Shown here one piece after another: positions 36,323 to 44,529 of a DNA stretch of 64,000 bases. The notes beneath the pieces were generated by a model. It was not told the origin of the DNA. It was given only the letters and a program-made list of their open reading frames with translations, and did no database searches. Location: positions 38,120-102,119 of the forward strand of contig JAVBYO010000015.1 in assembly GCA_030823955.1 (NCBI GenBank), given 5' to 3'. Each line of letters begins with the position of its first letter. The first letter of the stretch is position 1. Origin of the DNA: Gallionellaceae bacterium. GTDB lineage: Bacteria; Pseudomonadota; Gammaproteobacteria; Burkholderiales; Gallionellaceae. Made by a program: the position numbers and the translations under genes.

Positions 36323-37216
36323 ATGTCGCTTCCCGCAGCATTCGTTTCGGTCATTCTGATCTGGTCCACCACGCCGCTCGCCATCAAATGGAGCGCGCTG
36401 GGTGTCGGGTTCAGTTTCGCGGTGTTCTCGCGTATGGCCATCGGTGTGCTGTTGTGTGCGGTGTTGCTGGTGGTGTTGCGTGTATCGGTGCCGCTGCATC
36501 GTCGCGCCTTGCTGGCCTATGTTGCGGGAGGGGTGAGTATGTTCGGGGCGATGGCGCTCACCTATTGGTCATCGCAGTTCGTCAGTTCCGGCATGATCGC
36601 GGTGTTGTTCGGCCTGTCGCCGCTGGTCACCAGCCTGGGCGCGATGTTGTGGCTGAAGGAGGAGGCGCTCACGCCGAACAAGATTGCCGGAATGGTGTTG
36701 GGCGTGTTGGGGCTGTTGCTGGTGTTCCGTGGCGGCTTAGATGTGGGCGAGGGTTCGGGCGCCGGTTTGTTCGCCTTGTTCATGGCGGTGGTCGCGCAGT
36801 CGCTGGGGCTGGTGTGGCTCAAGCGTATCGGAGACGACAGTCCTCCGCTGGCGATGACGCTGGGTATCCTGGTGGTGGCGTTGCCGCTGTTCTTCGCCGC
36901 CTGGTGGCTGGTGGACGGTGTAGTGCCGGTTTCGATCCCGGAGCGTGCAGTGGCGGCGACGGTGTATCTGGCCACTTTCGGCTCGGTGTTGGGGTTCGCT
37001 TTGTATTATTACCTCATCAAACATATGGAGGCGGGGCGTGTCGCGCTGATCACTCTGATCACGCCGGTGATGGCGCTGTTGCTGGGGCTCGGACTGAATG
37101 GCGAGGAGGTGTTGCCGCAAGTGTGGCTGGGTGCGGCTTGTATCCTGTTCGGTTTGTCGCTGCACCGCTGGGGGACGCAGTGGCTGGGGTATGTCGTGCC
37201 GCGCCGCTGGAAGTAG
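36323..37216 (+). CDS. EamA-family transporter, second copy
   Basis: 297 residues from ATG 36323 (GAGGAG 7 nt upstream; the reading from 36170 through the terminator is rejected). Ten hydrophobic helices in two EamA repeats, e.g. AAFVSVILIWSTTPLAIKWS at the start and GLGLNGEEVLPQVWLGAACI near the end, with the conserved YWSSQFVSSGMIAVLFGLSP. It belongs to a different EamA subgroup from the gene at 11515. Likely exporter of metabolite or amino acid; substrate unknown. Expression appears to be gated by the leader terminator. Confidence 0.87.
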   Translation: MSLPAAFVSVILIWSTTPLAIKWSALGVGFSFAVFSRMAIGVLLCAVLLVVLRVSVPLHRRALLAYVAGGVSMFGAMALTYWSSQFVSSGMIAVLFGLSPLVTSLGAMLWLKEEALTPNKIAGMVLGVLGLLLVFRGGLDVGEGSGAGLFALFMAVVAQSLGLVWLKRIGDDSPPLAMTLGILVVALPLFFAAWWLVDGVVPVSIPERAVAATVYLATFGSVLGFALYYYLIKHMEAGRVALITLITPVMALLLGLGLNGEEVLPQVWLGAACILFGLSLHRWGTQWLGYVVPRRWK

Positions 37217-37224
37217 GTGCCCGG

Positions 37225-37536
37225 CTAGAAGCGGGTGTGTGTGCTGCCGGAGAGATGGAGTAGTTCGTTCAGCTTGCCGAATAGTTCGCTGCCGTCGCGC
37301 TGGCTTAGCCACTGGCCATCTTTGAAGCCGTAGTGGAATCCCCCGCTGCGTGCGGCGACCCAGATCTCCCGGTTGGGCATGTGGCGGTTGATGATGATCT
37401 TCGAGTCATCGTCGAATTCCATTTCCAGCACGGAGCCGTTAAAGCTGTATTCGATATCGTCTGCGCCGACGTCGAGTGTGTTCTCGATGCGGGTAAAGAC
37501 GGTATCGGCCAGCCGGGTGAATTCGCTTTCGGTCAT
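37225..37536 (-). CDS. cyaY: Iron-sulfur cluster assembly regulator CyaY (bacterial frataxin)
   Basis: 103 residues from ATG 37536 (MTESEFTRLADTVF as in E. coli CyaY; the ATG six codons earlier is less likely). Acidic first helix and the conserved strand region: DIEYSFNGSVLEMEFDDDSK, IIINRHMPNREIWVAARSGGFHY. Binds iron and modulates IscS-IscU cluster assembly. Divergent from lptM-lysA, a common proteobacterial arrangement. Confidence 0.95.
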   Translation of the reverse strand: MTESEFTRLADTVFTRIENTLDVGADDIEYSFNGSVLEMEFDDDSKIIINRHMPNREIWVAARSGGFHYGFKDGQWLSQRDGSELFGKLNELLHLSGSTHTRF

Positions 37537-37597
37537 CGGTGTGAGCCTTTCCATTTATAATCCTGCGCTGTCCAATATGTTTATTTACAAGGTCGCT

Positions 37598-37735
37598 ATG
37601 ATGCGCAATTCAAGAGTTGTCCTGGCGAGCATTATGTTGCTGATGATGCTTGTGCTGCAAGGTTGCGGACGCAAAGGCCCGTTGTTCATGCCCAAGCCCG
37701 AGTCCGCTCCTCCCCAAACCGAACAGAAGAATTGA
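37598..37735 (+). CDS. lptM: LPS translocon maturation chaperone LptM (YifL-like lipoprotein)
   Basis: 45-residue lipoprotein: signal peptide then lipobox VLQGC with acylated Cys23, followed by the diagnostic GRKGPLFMPKP and a Pro/Gln tail. LptM associates with LptD and promotes its disulfide maturation in the outer membrane. Start could be ATG 37598 or the next codon; an upstream ATG at 37577 is possible. Its stop precedes lysA by one base, and lptM-lysA linkage is widespread. Confidence 0.85.
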   Translation: MMRNSRVVLASIMLLMMLVLQGCGRKGPLFMPKPESAPPQTEQKN

Positions 37736-37736
37736 T

Positions 37737-38984
37737 ATGAATCCCTACTTCCATTACCAGCAGGATCAGTTATACGCCGAAAGTGTCGCGCTTGCCGACA
37801 TCGCCGGACGTTTTTCCACGCCGTGTTATGTGTATTCGCGCGCGGCTTTGACCGATGCTTACCGCCAGTTTGCCGATGCGCTACAGGGGCGCGAGCATCT
37901 GATCTGTTTTGCGGTGAAGTCCAACTCCAATCTGGCGATCCTGAACCTATTCGCCCGTTTGGGGGCTGGCTTCGATATCGTTTCCGGCGGCGAACTGCAG
38001 CGGGTGCTGGCGGCGGGAGGGGCGGCGGGCAAGGTGGTGTTCTCCGGCGTGGGCAAGACCGAAGCGGAGATGCGTCTTGCACTCGAGGCGGAGATATTGT
38101 GTTTCAACGTGGAGTCAGCGGCGGAGCTGGAGCGGTTGGACAGGGTCGCCGGAAGTATGGGCAAGATCGCGCCGGTCAGTTTGCGCGTGAATCCCGATGT
38201 CGATGCCAAGACCCATCCCTATATCTCGACCGGCCTGAAACAGAATAAGTTCGGCGTGGCCTACACCGAGGCACTGGCGTTGTATCGCAAAGCTGCCGGC
38301 TTGCCGCACCTGCGTGTGACCGGCATGGATTGCCACATCGGCTCGCAACTCACCGAGACCAGCCCCTTCATCGCCGCGGCAGAGAAGGTGCTGGCGCTGG
38401 TCGATCAACTGTCTGCCGAGGGAATCGTACTGGAACATCTCGATCTTGGTGGCGGGCTCGGTATCCGTTATGACGACGAGACGCCGCCCTCTATAGCCGA
38501 CTATGCGCGGGCCTTGCTGGCTGCGTTGCAGGGACGGACAGAGAAGTTGATCGTCGAGCCCGGAAGGGTGCTGGTGGGAAATGCGGGTGTGTTGTTGACC
38601 AGGGTGGAATATCTCAAACCGGGCGAGGAGAAGAATTTCGCCATCGTTGATGCGGCGATGAACGATCTGATGCGCCCGGCACTTTACGACGCCTATCACG
38701 CCATTCAAACGGTGAGCCGCAGCAGTGTGCCGGCGCAGAATTACGAGGTGGTCGGACCGGTCTGCGAGACCGGGGATTTCCTGGGACATGCCCGTGAACT
38801 GGCCGTGGAGCAAGGCGCACTGCTGGCGGTGATGTCCGCCGGAGCGTACGGAATGAGTATGAGTTCCAACTACAACACACGTCCGCGAGCAGCCGAGATC
38901 ATGGTGGACGGTGCGGCCGTTCATCTCATCCGCGAGCGTGAGAGTGTGCAGCAATTGTTCGCCGGAGAAAAAATCATCGGGTGA
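37737..38984 (+). CDS. lysA: Diaminopimelate decarboxylase
   Basis: PLP-dependent fold-type III decarboxylase making L-lysine from meso-diaminopimelate. 415 residues. PLP-lysine Lys61 in CFAVKSNSN, then HIGSQLTE, the glycine loop GGGLGIRY, EPGRVLVGNAG, and the C-terminal active-site CETGDFLG plus the substrate tyrosine in AGAYGMSMSSNYN. Starts one base after the lptM stop. Confidence 0.97.
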   Translation: MNPYFHYQQDQLYAESVALADIAGRFSTPCYVYSRAALTDAYRQFADALQGREHLICFAVKSNSNLAILNLFARLGAGFDIVSGGELQRVLAAGGAAGKVVFSGVGKTEAEMRLALEAEILCFNVESAAELERLDRVAGSMGKIAPVSLRVNPDVDAKTHPYISTGLKQNKFGVAYTEALALYRKAAGLPHLRVTGMDCHIGSQLTETSPFIAAAEKVLALVDQLSAEGIVLEHLDLGGGLGIRYDDETPPSIADYARALLAALQGRTEKLIVEPGRVLVGNAGVLLTRVEYLKPGEEKNFAIVDAAMNDLMRPALYDAYHAIQTVSRSSVPAQNYEVVGPVCETGDFLGHARELAVEQGALLAVMSAGAYGMSMSSNYNTRPRAAEIMVDGAAVHLIRERESVQQLFAGEKIIG

Positions 38985-38991
38985 TTTTTTT
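38968..38991 (+). terminator. Terminator overlapping the lysA stop codon
   Basis: AAAAATCA (38969-38976) and TGATTTTT (38982-38989) form an AT-rich stem around TCGGG, followed by more T. The TGA stop codon is part of the 3' arm. Weak stem, so efficiency is uncertain. Confidence 0.5.
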
Positions 38992-39011
38992 GTGAAATTT
39001 GCATAAATATG

Positions 39012-39041
39012 TTGCGTATTATTTTTATTCACGCATAGAAT
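39012..39041 (+). promoter_or_regulatory. Candidate promoter for the H1-like gene
   Basis: TTGCGT (39012-39017), 18-nt spacer, TAGAAT (39036-39041) in a locally AT-rich stretch, ~115 nt ahead of the H1-like start codon. The -10 is good, the -35 poor. Confidence 0.4.
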
Positions 39042-39155
39042 GCGGCCACCAAGCGCGTTAGGGGTTTTCAGGGATCAAAAAAGTGTTTGGGAGTGCAGTG
39101 TTCGCACGAGATGTAGTGATGGGTTTAGTCAAATTATTTTTTATAAGGAATGAAA

Positions 39156-39638
39156 ATGGCTGCAACAACTACCAAAGCAAAAAGCACTACTGCCAAGAAA
39201 CCAGCAGCAAAGAAAGTCGCTGCCAAGAAACCAGCCGCTAAAAAAGTCGTAGCGAAAAAGGCAGCAGCTAAACCAGCAGTAAAAAAAGCCGTTGCCAAGA
39301 AACCAGCCGCTAAAAAAGTCGTAGCGAAAAAGGCAGCAGCTAAACCAGCAGTAAAAAAAGCTGTAGCTAAAAAGCCAGTCGCCAAGAAAGTAGCAGCTAA
39401 GAAGCCAGCAGCCAAAAAAACTGTAGCTAAAAAGCCAGTCGCTAAGAAAGTAGCAGCTAAGAAGCCAGCAGCCAAAAAAACTGTAGCTAAAAAGCCTGCC
39501 GCTAAGAAAGTAGCAGCTAAGAAGCCAGCAGCCAAAAAAGCTGTAGCTAAAAAGCCTGCCGCTAAAAAAGTCGTAGCGAAAAAAGCAGCAGCTAAGCCGG
39601 CCGCAAAGCCAGCTGGCAAGGGCATCCTCGGCGCCTGA
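39156..39638 (+). CDS. Histone H1-like Lys/Ala/Pro-rich DNA-binding protein
   Basis: 160 residues made almost wholly of [20 protein letters not shown] and [12 protein letters not shown] repeats, like the C-terminal tail of eukaryotic H1, bacterial AlgP and chlamydial/Bordetella H1 homologues. Such proteins are disordered, very basic, and bind or compact DNA without sequence preference; AlgP influences gene expression. AAGGA is 6 nt before ATG 39156. No globular domain. Repeat number is probably variable between strains because the DNA is internally repetitive. Confidence 0.88.
   Translation: MAATTTKAKSTTAKKPAAKKVAAKKPAAKKVVAKKAAAKPAVKKAVAKKPAAKKVVAKKAAAKPAVKKAVAKKPVAKKVAAKKPAAKKTVAKKPVAKKVAAKKPAAKKTVAKKPAAKKVAAKKPAAKKAVAKKPAAKKVVAKKAAAKPAAKPAGKGILGA
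39229..39579 (+). repeat. Tandem DNA repeats inside the H1-like gene
   Basis: Three consecutive ~60-bp units starting near 39360, 39420 and 39480 are nearly identical (each CTGTAGCTAAAAAGCC..., ending GCCAGCAGCCAAAAAA), with a fourth partial unit from 39540. Upstream, a 72-bp unit starting near 39229 is repeated at 39301. In-frame unit lengths mean expansion or contraction would keep the reading frame. Confidence 0.9.
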
Positions 39639-39669
39639 TCTTATAGATTGGGGCGGGCGCCGGGTTTTT
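39629..39669 (+). terminator. Probable terminator of the H1-like gene
   Basis: CGGCGCC (39629-39635) and GGCGCCG (39656-39662) pair perfectly around a 20-nt loop and are followed by GGTTTTT. The 5' arm overlaps the last codons of the gene. The remaining gap to 39970 shows no supportable gene. Confidence 0.45.
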
Positions 39670-39970
39670 GCGTTTCGCCCTTTCTATAAACTGCTTGCCG
39701 CTTGATGTGGCAGGTGTTGCTTACCGGGTATCCCCGGGAGGTTTTCCGTTTTCCGTGCTTATGCGGTGGGCGGCTCTTCCGTTTTATTTCTCCGGCCTCT
39801 CTATCGAGGCCTCTTGCCGTTATTTTATTGATTGCGCTTGGTTCGTGCTGCCCTGCCTCCGAATTGAAGGGTGTTTTCCCCGTTATTCGGCAGATCGTTT
39901 CTTTTTCTCCCGGTTATAGTGAAGTCTGGCGATATCGCTTTAATTCTCTCTTACCTATTTGGAGAACACT

Positions 39971-40435
39971 ATGTCTACAATCAGCGGGGTTTCGAATATG
40001 CGCGAAGCGGCAATGCCGCAGGCAAAAGCGGCTGCTAGTAAGCCTGCTTCGCCCCAGCAGAAGTTATCCAGCCTGTTCCAGCAGATCGATACTGCCGGAA
40101 AAGGCAGCATCACCAAAGCTCAGTTTGCAGAGGCGTTCAATAAACTGAATCCACCTCCTGCGGTGAAGGCGCTGGGGGCCGAAGCAGCTTTCAGCAAGCT
40201 GGATCCACAAGGGACCGGTAGTGTCTCGAAGCAGGATTTCATCAAAGGTATGGAGTCCATCATGGCGCAGGCTCCGGCGAAAGCCGCACCCGCTGTAGCC
40301 AAGGCTGCTCCAGCTCCGGCACAAGCCGCTGCACCAGCCAAGCCGCAAGTCGTTCCGGTTGCGGCAAGTGTTCCACCACCTCCGGCACCCGCCGGCAATG
40401 GTGCGATCGGTAACACTATCAATATATCAGCCTGA
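39971..40435 (+). CDS. EF-hand-like protein with Ala/Pro-rich tail
   Basis: 154 residues from ATG 39971 with GGAG 7 nt upstream. The core (~30-100) has two EF-hand-like units, DTAGKGSITKAQF and DPQGTGSVSKQDF, each following a helix; both loops lack the Asp/Asn at position 3 and the first lacks the final Glu, so calcium affinity is doubtful. The last ~50 residues are Ala/Pro-rich (AKAAPAVAKAAPAPAQAAAP) and disordered. No signal peptide. Function unknown. A terminator follows. Confidence 0.7.
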   Translation: MSTISGVSNMREAAMPQAKAAASKPASPQQKLSSLFQQIDTAGKGSITKAQFAEAFNKLNPPPAVKALGAEAAFSKLDPQGTGSVSKQDFIKGMESIMAQAPAKAAPAVAKAAPAPAQAAAPAKPQVVPVAASVPPPPAPAGNGAIGNTINISA

Positions 40436-40491
40436 GAATTCGGCGCAGTCTGCCCTGCTCAGATGGGCAGGGTGCGAACCAGACAGGTAAG

Positions 40492-40529
40492 AACAAAACC
40501 CACCGGCGTGATGCATGGTGGGCTTTGTT
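40492..40529. terminator. Bidirectional terminator between the EF-hand gene and mgtE
   Basis: Stem CCCACC (40499-40504)/GGTGGG (40517-40522) flanked by AACAAAA on the left and CTTTGTT on the right, which extend the pairing. Placed between converging genes. Another hairpin, GCCCTGC...GCAGGG, lies just before it. Confidence 0.6.
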
Positions 40530-40565
40530 CGTTCCGGAGCAGGTACGCGTACGCGGGCGACGCGC

Positions 40566-42023
40566 TCAGGGAATCAGGAAGATGGTCGCCAGCCCGAGGA
40601 AGATGAAGAAGCCGCCGCTGTCGGTGATCGCGGTCAGCAATACGCTGGAGCCGATGGCCGGATCGCGTCCGAATCTTTGCATGGTGAGCGGAATGAGCAT
40701 GCCGACCAATGCGCCGAGCAGCAAATTGAGCAACATCGCACCAGTCATCACCAGCCCCAGCGGCACACTCTTGTAGAGCAGATAGGCGAAGCCTCCGGCG
40801 ATGCCGCCCCAGACCAGGCCGTTCAACAGGCTGATCGCCAGCTCCTTGAACAGGAGTCGGCGCGCGTTACCCGGATTGATCTGACCGAGTGCGAGCGAGC
40901 GGATGATGATGGTGATGGTTTGATTGCCGGAATTGCCGGCGATGCCCGCCACGATGGGCATCAGTGCAGCGAGCGCGACGAACTGGGCTATCGTTTCTTC
41001 GAAGCCGCCGATCACCCGCGAAGCAAAGAACGCGGTACACAGATTCAGCGCCAACCATAACCAGCGGTTTTTCGCCGATTTCCATACGGATGCGAAGATG
41101 TCTTCCTCTTCGCGCAAGCCAGCCAGATTCAACACGTCGCTTTCCGATTCGGAGCGGATAAAGTCCACCACTGCGTTCACGGGTACCCGCCCGAGCAGTT
41201 TGCCGTCTTCGTCCACCACTGGCGCGGAGACCAGGTCATAACGTTCGAATGCCTGGGCGGCCTGTTCGGCTTTGTCATCCGGATGCAGAGTGATGGTGTC
41301 GGTGAGCATCAGCACCGCAACTTCCACGTCCGGTTCGTTGACCAGAAGCCGGTTGAGGGGCAGCACACCTTTGAACTGGTCGTCGCGATCCACCACGAAC
41401 AGTTGGTCGGTATGATCGGGCAGGCTGTCGAAACGGCGCAGATAACGCGACACCACTTCCAGTGTCACATCCTCGCGGATGGTCACCATATCGAAGTCCA
41501 TCAGGGCGCCGACGGCATCCTGCGGATAAGACATCGCGGCGCGCAACTGTTCGCGTTCCTCGATGGAGAGGGACTTGAACACGTCGCGCATCACGGACTG
41601 GGGCAGGTCGGGGGCGAGATCGGCGATCTCGTCGGTATCGAGTTGCTCGGCGGCCTCGCGCAATTCTTCGCGACTCATCGCGGCGATAAGTGACTCGCGC
41701 ACCGCATCCGATACTTCGATCAGGATGTCACCGTCGCGCTCGGCCTTGACCAGATCCCACACTAGTAGACGCTGCTCGATGGGCAGGGCTTCCAGAATAA
41801 AAGCGATATCGGCGGAGTGCAGCTCGTTGAGTTTGTCTTGTAGTTCGACCAGATGGCGTTTTTGCAGCAGCAAGTCGACCAGTTCGTGGCGCTCCGCGCG
41901 GGGAATCTCCTGCTGGTGGGCCACCGTAGTCACCAGTGCGTGTTTTTCCAGCAGACGTTGCACCTGCTGGAGATACTCTTGCACGTTTTCGGTGTAATGC
42001 GGCTCTTTGCTGATTTCTGTCAT
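40566..42023 (-). CDS. mgtE: Magnesium transporter MgtE
   Basis: 485 residues from ATG 42023 (MTEISKEPHY; 25 further upstream codons are rejected). Inner-membrane Mg2+ channel: N-terminal helical superhelix domain (~35-135), a pair of CBS domains (~140-265) that sense Mg2+, then five transmembrane helices with the pore motif GNSGNQTITIIIRSLALGQ. The N domain and CBS pair close the pore when Mg2+ is high. Transcribed alone, converging on the EF-hand gene. Confidence 0.94.
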   Translation of the reverse strand: MTEISKEPHYTENVQEYLQQVQRLLEKHALVTTVAHQQEIPRAERHELVDLLLQKRHLVELQDKLNELHSADIAFILEALPIEQRLLVWDLVKAERDGDILIEVSDAVRESLIAAMSREELREAAEQLDTDEIADLAPDLPQSVMRDVFKSLSIEEREQLRAAMSYPQDAVGALMDFDMVTIREDVTLEVVSRYLRRFDSLPDHTDQLFVVDRDDQFKGVLPLNRLLVNEPDVEVAVLMLTDTITLHPDDKAEQAAQAFERYDLVSAPVVDEDGKLLGRVPVNAVVDFIRSESESDVLNLAGLREEEDIFASVWKSAKNRWLWLALNLCTAFFASRVIGGFEETIAQFVALAALMPIVAGIAGNSGNQTITIIIRSLALGQINPGNARRLLFKELAISLLNGLVWGGIAGGFAYLLYKSVPLGLVMTGAMLLNLLLGALVGMLIPLTMQRFGRDPAIGSSVLLTAITDSGGFFIFLGLATIFLIP

Positions 42024-42402
42024 CACATCAATCTCTTGTTGGCGTGTGTATTGTAAAGAATTCGGCTGTCGGGCGGGGCGGTAAATACAACCCGGCATGG
42101 ATACGACGGTTCGTCGGGCGGGTTAATACAGTGAATTAGGCGGGAAAATCCCCGTTAATCACAATATTGATTTTCGAAAGATGCGATAAATTGCAACCAT
42201 TGCTAACTTTCGTATACGGCGCGGAGAGATTGGAGTTGCCGCAACGCAGACCGGAAGCGTGGCAGATGTAAATGAGAAGGGCATTTTTTGAATGCTCTGA
42301 TAACTGGACCAACGGCAGACGTTCTGCCTTGTAACCAAAGACGATATGGAAGCAATGGCGGTAGTGTCGGAAAAGCAAATCTAAAGTTAAAGGAGAAATA
42401 AA

Positions 42403-43215
42403 ATGCCTTCGTTTATTAATACCAACCTTGCATCTCTGAATGCACAGCGCAACCTGAACGGTTCGCAAAGCGCATTGAACACCTCTTTGCAACGCCTGTC
42501 TTCGGGCTTGCGTGTAAACAGTGCCAAGGACGATGCCGCAGGTATGGCGATCGCCTCGCGTATGGAAAGCCAGATTCGCGGTCTGAACCAGGCCGTGCGT
42601 AACGCCAGCGACGGTATCTCGCTCGCCCAGACGGCTGAAGGTGCCTTGGGTGCGATCCAGAACAACTTGGCCCGTATGCGGGAACTGGCAGTGCAGGCGG
42701 CCAACGCGACTTCGAATGCCGATATCGCAGCAATCGATGCCGAATACACCCAGCTCAACGCTGAAAATATCCGCGTCATCCAGGCGACTTCGTTCAACAG
42801 CATTCCTCTGCTTTCGGAAGCGGTCAACCAGACCTTCCAGGTGGGGGCGAACAGTACTGCGGGTGTCGATGACATCACCATTACAACGGATGCGGCACTG
42901 GTTCCCAGCTCGACGACCTTGGGTGACTCTTCGTTAACAGCTCAGGCGGAGATCGCCAAGCTGGATGCCGATATCGCTTCGGTGGCTTCGTTGCGTGCGA
43001 CGTTCGGTTCGGTGCAGTCGCGTTTTGAATCGGTCATCTCCAATCTGCAGATCGCAGCGGAGAACCAGACGGCTTCGCGTAGCCGGATCATGGATGCGGA
43101 CTATGCGGCGGAAACGGCTGCCTTGACCCGCGCTCAGATCCTGCAACAGGCTGGTACAGCGATGTTGGCACAAGCGAACCAATCGCCGAATACGGTACTG
43201 ACACTGTTGAGATAA
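42403..43215 (+). CDS. fliC: Flagellin
   Basis: 270 residues, a compact flagellin: N-terminal D0/D1 [39 protein letters not shown], a very short central domain, and the C-terminal D1/D0 [20 protein letters not shown] ending NTVLTLLR. The short variable region means a thin filament without large outer domains. AAAGGAG precedes ATG. The 379-nt gap upstream (42024-42402) shows no convincing sigma28 or sigma54 box. It is the intact paralogue of the partial gene at 1-308; in-window flagellar genes otherwise are missing. Confidence 0.96.
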   Translation: MPSFINTNLASLNAQRNLNGSQSALNTSLQRLSSGLRVNSAKDDAAGMAIASRMESQIRGLNQAVRNASDGISLAQTAEGALGAIQNNLARMRELAVQAANATSNADIAAIDAEYTQLNAENIRVIQATSFNSIPLLSEAVNQTFQVGANSTAGVDDITITTDAALVPSSTTLGDSSLTAQAEIAKLDADIASVASLRATFGSVQSRFESVISNLQIAAENQTASRSRIMDADYAAETAALTRAQILQQAGTAMLAQANQSPNTVLTLLR

Positions 43216-43481
43216 GGTACCGGTTCGGCCGGTCATCGCCGAATCATCGTACTACTATGCGTGCGGGTAGCTATCAGCCGTATGGAAGCGGGCGCGATCA
43301 CGGTGCGTATCCGGATGGAAAGGATGCGGCAGCGGAACATCGGGCACTCCTGTACGGCGCGGCTGAGTATGTCATTCTGTCGTCACCCGGTGTGCGAGTC
43401 TCCAATCGGAATTCAATGGTGCGGTTGGTGAAATGCCTTTCCTTGGTTGCGTCAGTGAGACGTATTCAGGTATTCAGCAAG

Positions 43482-44387
43482 ATGAGAATGAAGCCATCTT
43501 TGATTCACCATCTATGCGGCGTGCTCATCGCCGTTTTGTGCTTGGTGATCGCGCAGCCGCAGGCATGGGCCGCCGCCAAAGCCAAGAAAAGGGGATCGGG
43601 GGGGCAAGGGCTGTCCCAAGAGTGGGAGCCGAGTTTCGATCTGAAGACTTACAAACAGAACTATCTGTTGCTGTATGCGTTATCGTCACAGCCCAATAAT
43701 CAGCCTACCAGTCCTAATCCGCTCAATCAGGTGCTGACTCCTTACGCTCTGGATAATCGTGATATGAAGTTCCAGATCAGTTTGAAATATGCCCTGGCCG
43801 ACAATCAGGCATACGGTTCGTTCTGGTTCGCTTATACCCAACTGTCTTTCTGGCAGTTCTACGACAAAACCAATTCACAGCCTTTCAGGGGAACGGACTA
43901 CAGTCCTGAATTCATCTATTCATTGCAGCCTTTTGAACCCCTTATCGTCAACTTCGGGGCAGTGCATCAGTCTAATGGCGAAGCACGGCCGAGGTCGCGT
44001 AGCTGGAACAGAGTCTATATGGAGCCAGCGCTGGAGATCATCGGCGGCGGCGGTCAGCAACTGGTGTTGCAGGCACGCTGGTGGCAGCGAATCGAAGAAG
44101 ATCCACTCAGCGATGAGAACCCCGACATCCATCATTTTCTCGGTTACCGCGAAGTCGAGCTGCGTTATTGCCAGGAAGGGGGGTGGCAGATATCGGCCAT
44201 CGCCAGAAGCAAATCGGCACAGATCGATATCGCTGCACCATTGAGCGCCTGGCTGATGCTGGGGGACGCGGAAGAAAAAGGCCTCAACGTCCACCTGCAA
44301 TATTTCAGCGGCTACGGCGAAAGTCTGCTGGACTACAATCAGGGCCATGTCACTTGGGGGCTCGGCCTGTCTATTCCTTTTAATTAG
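43482..44387 (+). CDS. pldA: Outer-membrane phospholipase A (OMPLA)
   Basis: 301 residues. Signal peptide ~1-31 (hydrophobic CGVLIAVLCLVIAQ, cut near AWA), then a 12-strand barrel. Catalytic motif VHQSNG gives His162 and Ser164, and SRSWNRVY gives Asn176, the Ser-His-Asn triad of E. coli PldA. Hydrolyses phospholipids that have leaked into the outer leaflet; active as a Ca2+-dependent dimer. It complements Mla-based lipid retrieval encoded at 56935-59939. Start uncertain: ATG 43482 or 43488, with longer readings possible; the 266-nt gap after fliC holds nothing else. Confidence 0.9.
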   Translation: MRMKPSLIHHLCGVLIAVLCLVIAQPQAWAAAKAKKRGSGGQGLSQEWEPSFDLKTYKQNYLLLYALSSQPNNQPTSPNPLNQVLTPYALDNRDMKFQISLKYALADNQAYGSFWFAYTQLSFWQFYDKTNSQPFRGTDYSPEFIYSLQPFEPLIVNFGAVHQSNGEARPRSRSWNRVYMEPALEIIGGGGQQLVLQARWWQRIEEDPLSDENPDIHHFLGYREVELRYCQEGGWQISAIARSKSAQIDIAAPLSAWLMLGDAEEKGLNVHLQYFSGYGESLLDYNQGHVTWGLGLSIPFN

Positions 44388-44529
44388 GCCAGCAACATTC
44401 TTTCGCAGTATCGGCGCATTGCAGGAAATCATCCCGATACCGATGCGCGTATAATGTGCCATGCCAATCGAATTGGACACGGCTTACAAAATCGGATTCC
44501 ATCCATAACCAACATCAAGTGTGTAATAA

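Noticed and set aside
39229..39579. Direct repeats considered as a CRISPR array
   Set aside because: Units are contiguous coding repeats without unique spacers. No CRISPR array or cas gene is seen anywhere in the window.
39134..39625. Minus-strand frame of [16 protein letters not shown] hydrophobic repeats
   Set aside because: It is the complement of the Lys/Ala/Pro repeat gene; the sense strand has a ribosome site and a known protein type.
39639..39970. Frames between the H1-like and EF-hand genes as a small gene
   Set aside because: No ribosome site, Cys/Phe-rich composition unlike neighbours, and overlap in several frames; treated as intergenic.
42024..42402. Sigma28 or sigma54 promoter upstream of fliC
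   Set aside because: GCGATAA at ~42183 resembles part of a sigma28 -10, but no matching -35 lies at the right spacing; no GG-N10-GC sigma54 pair was convincing.
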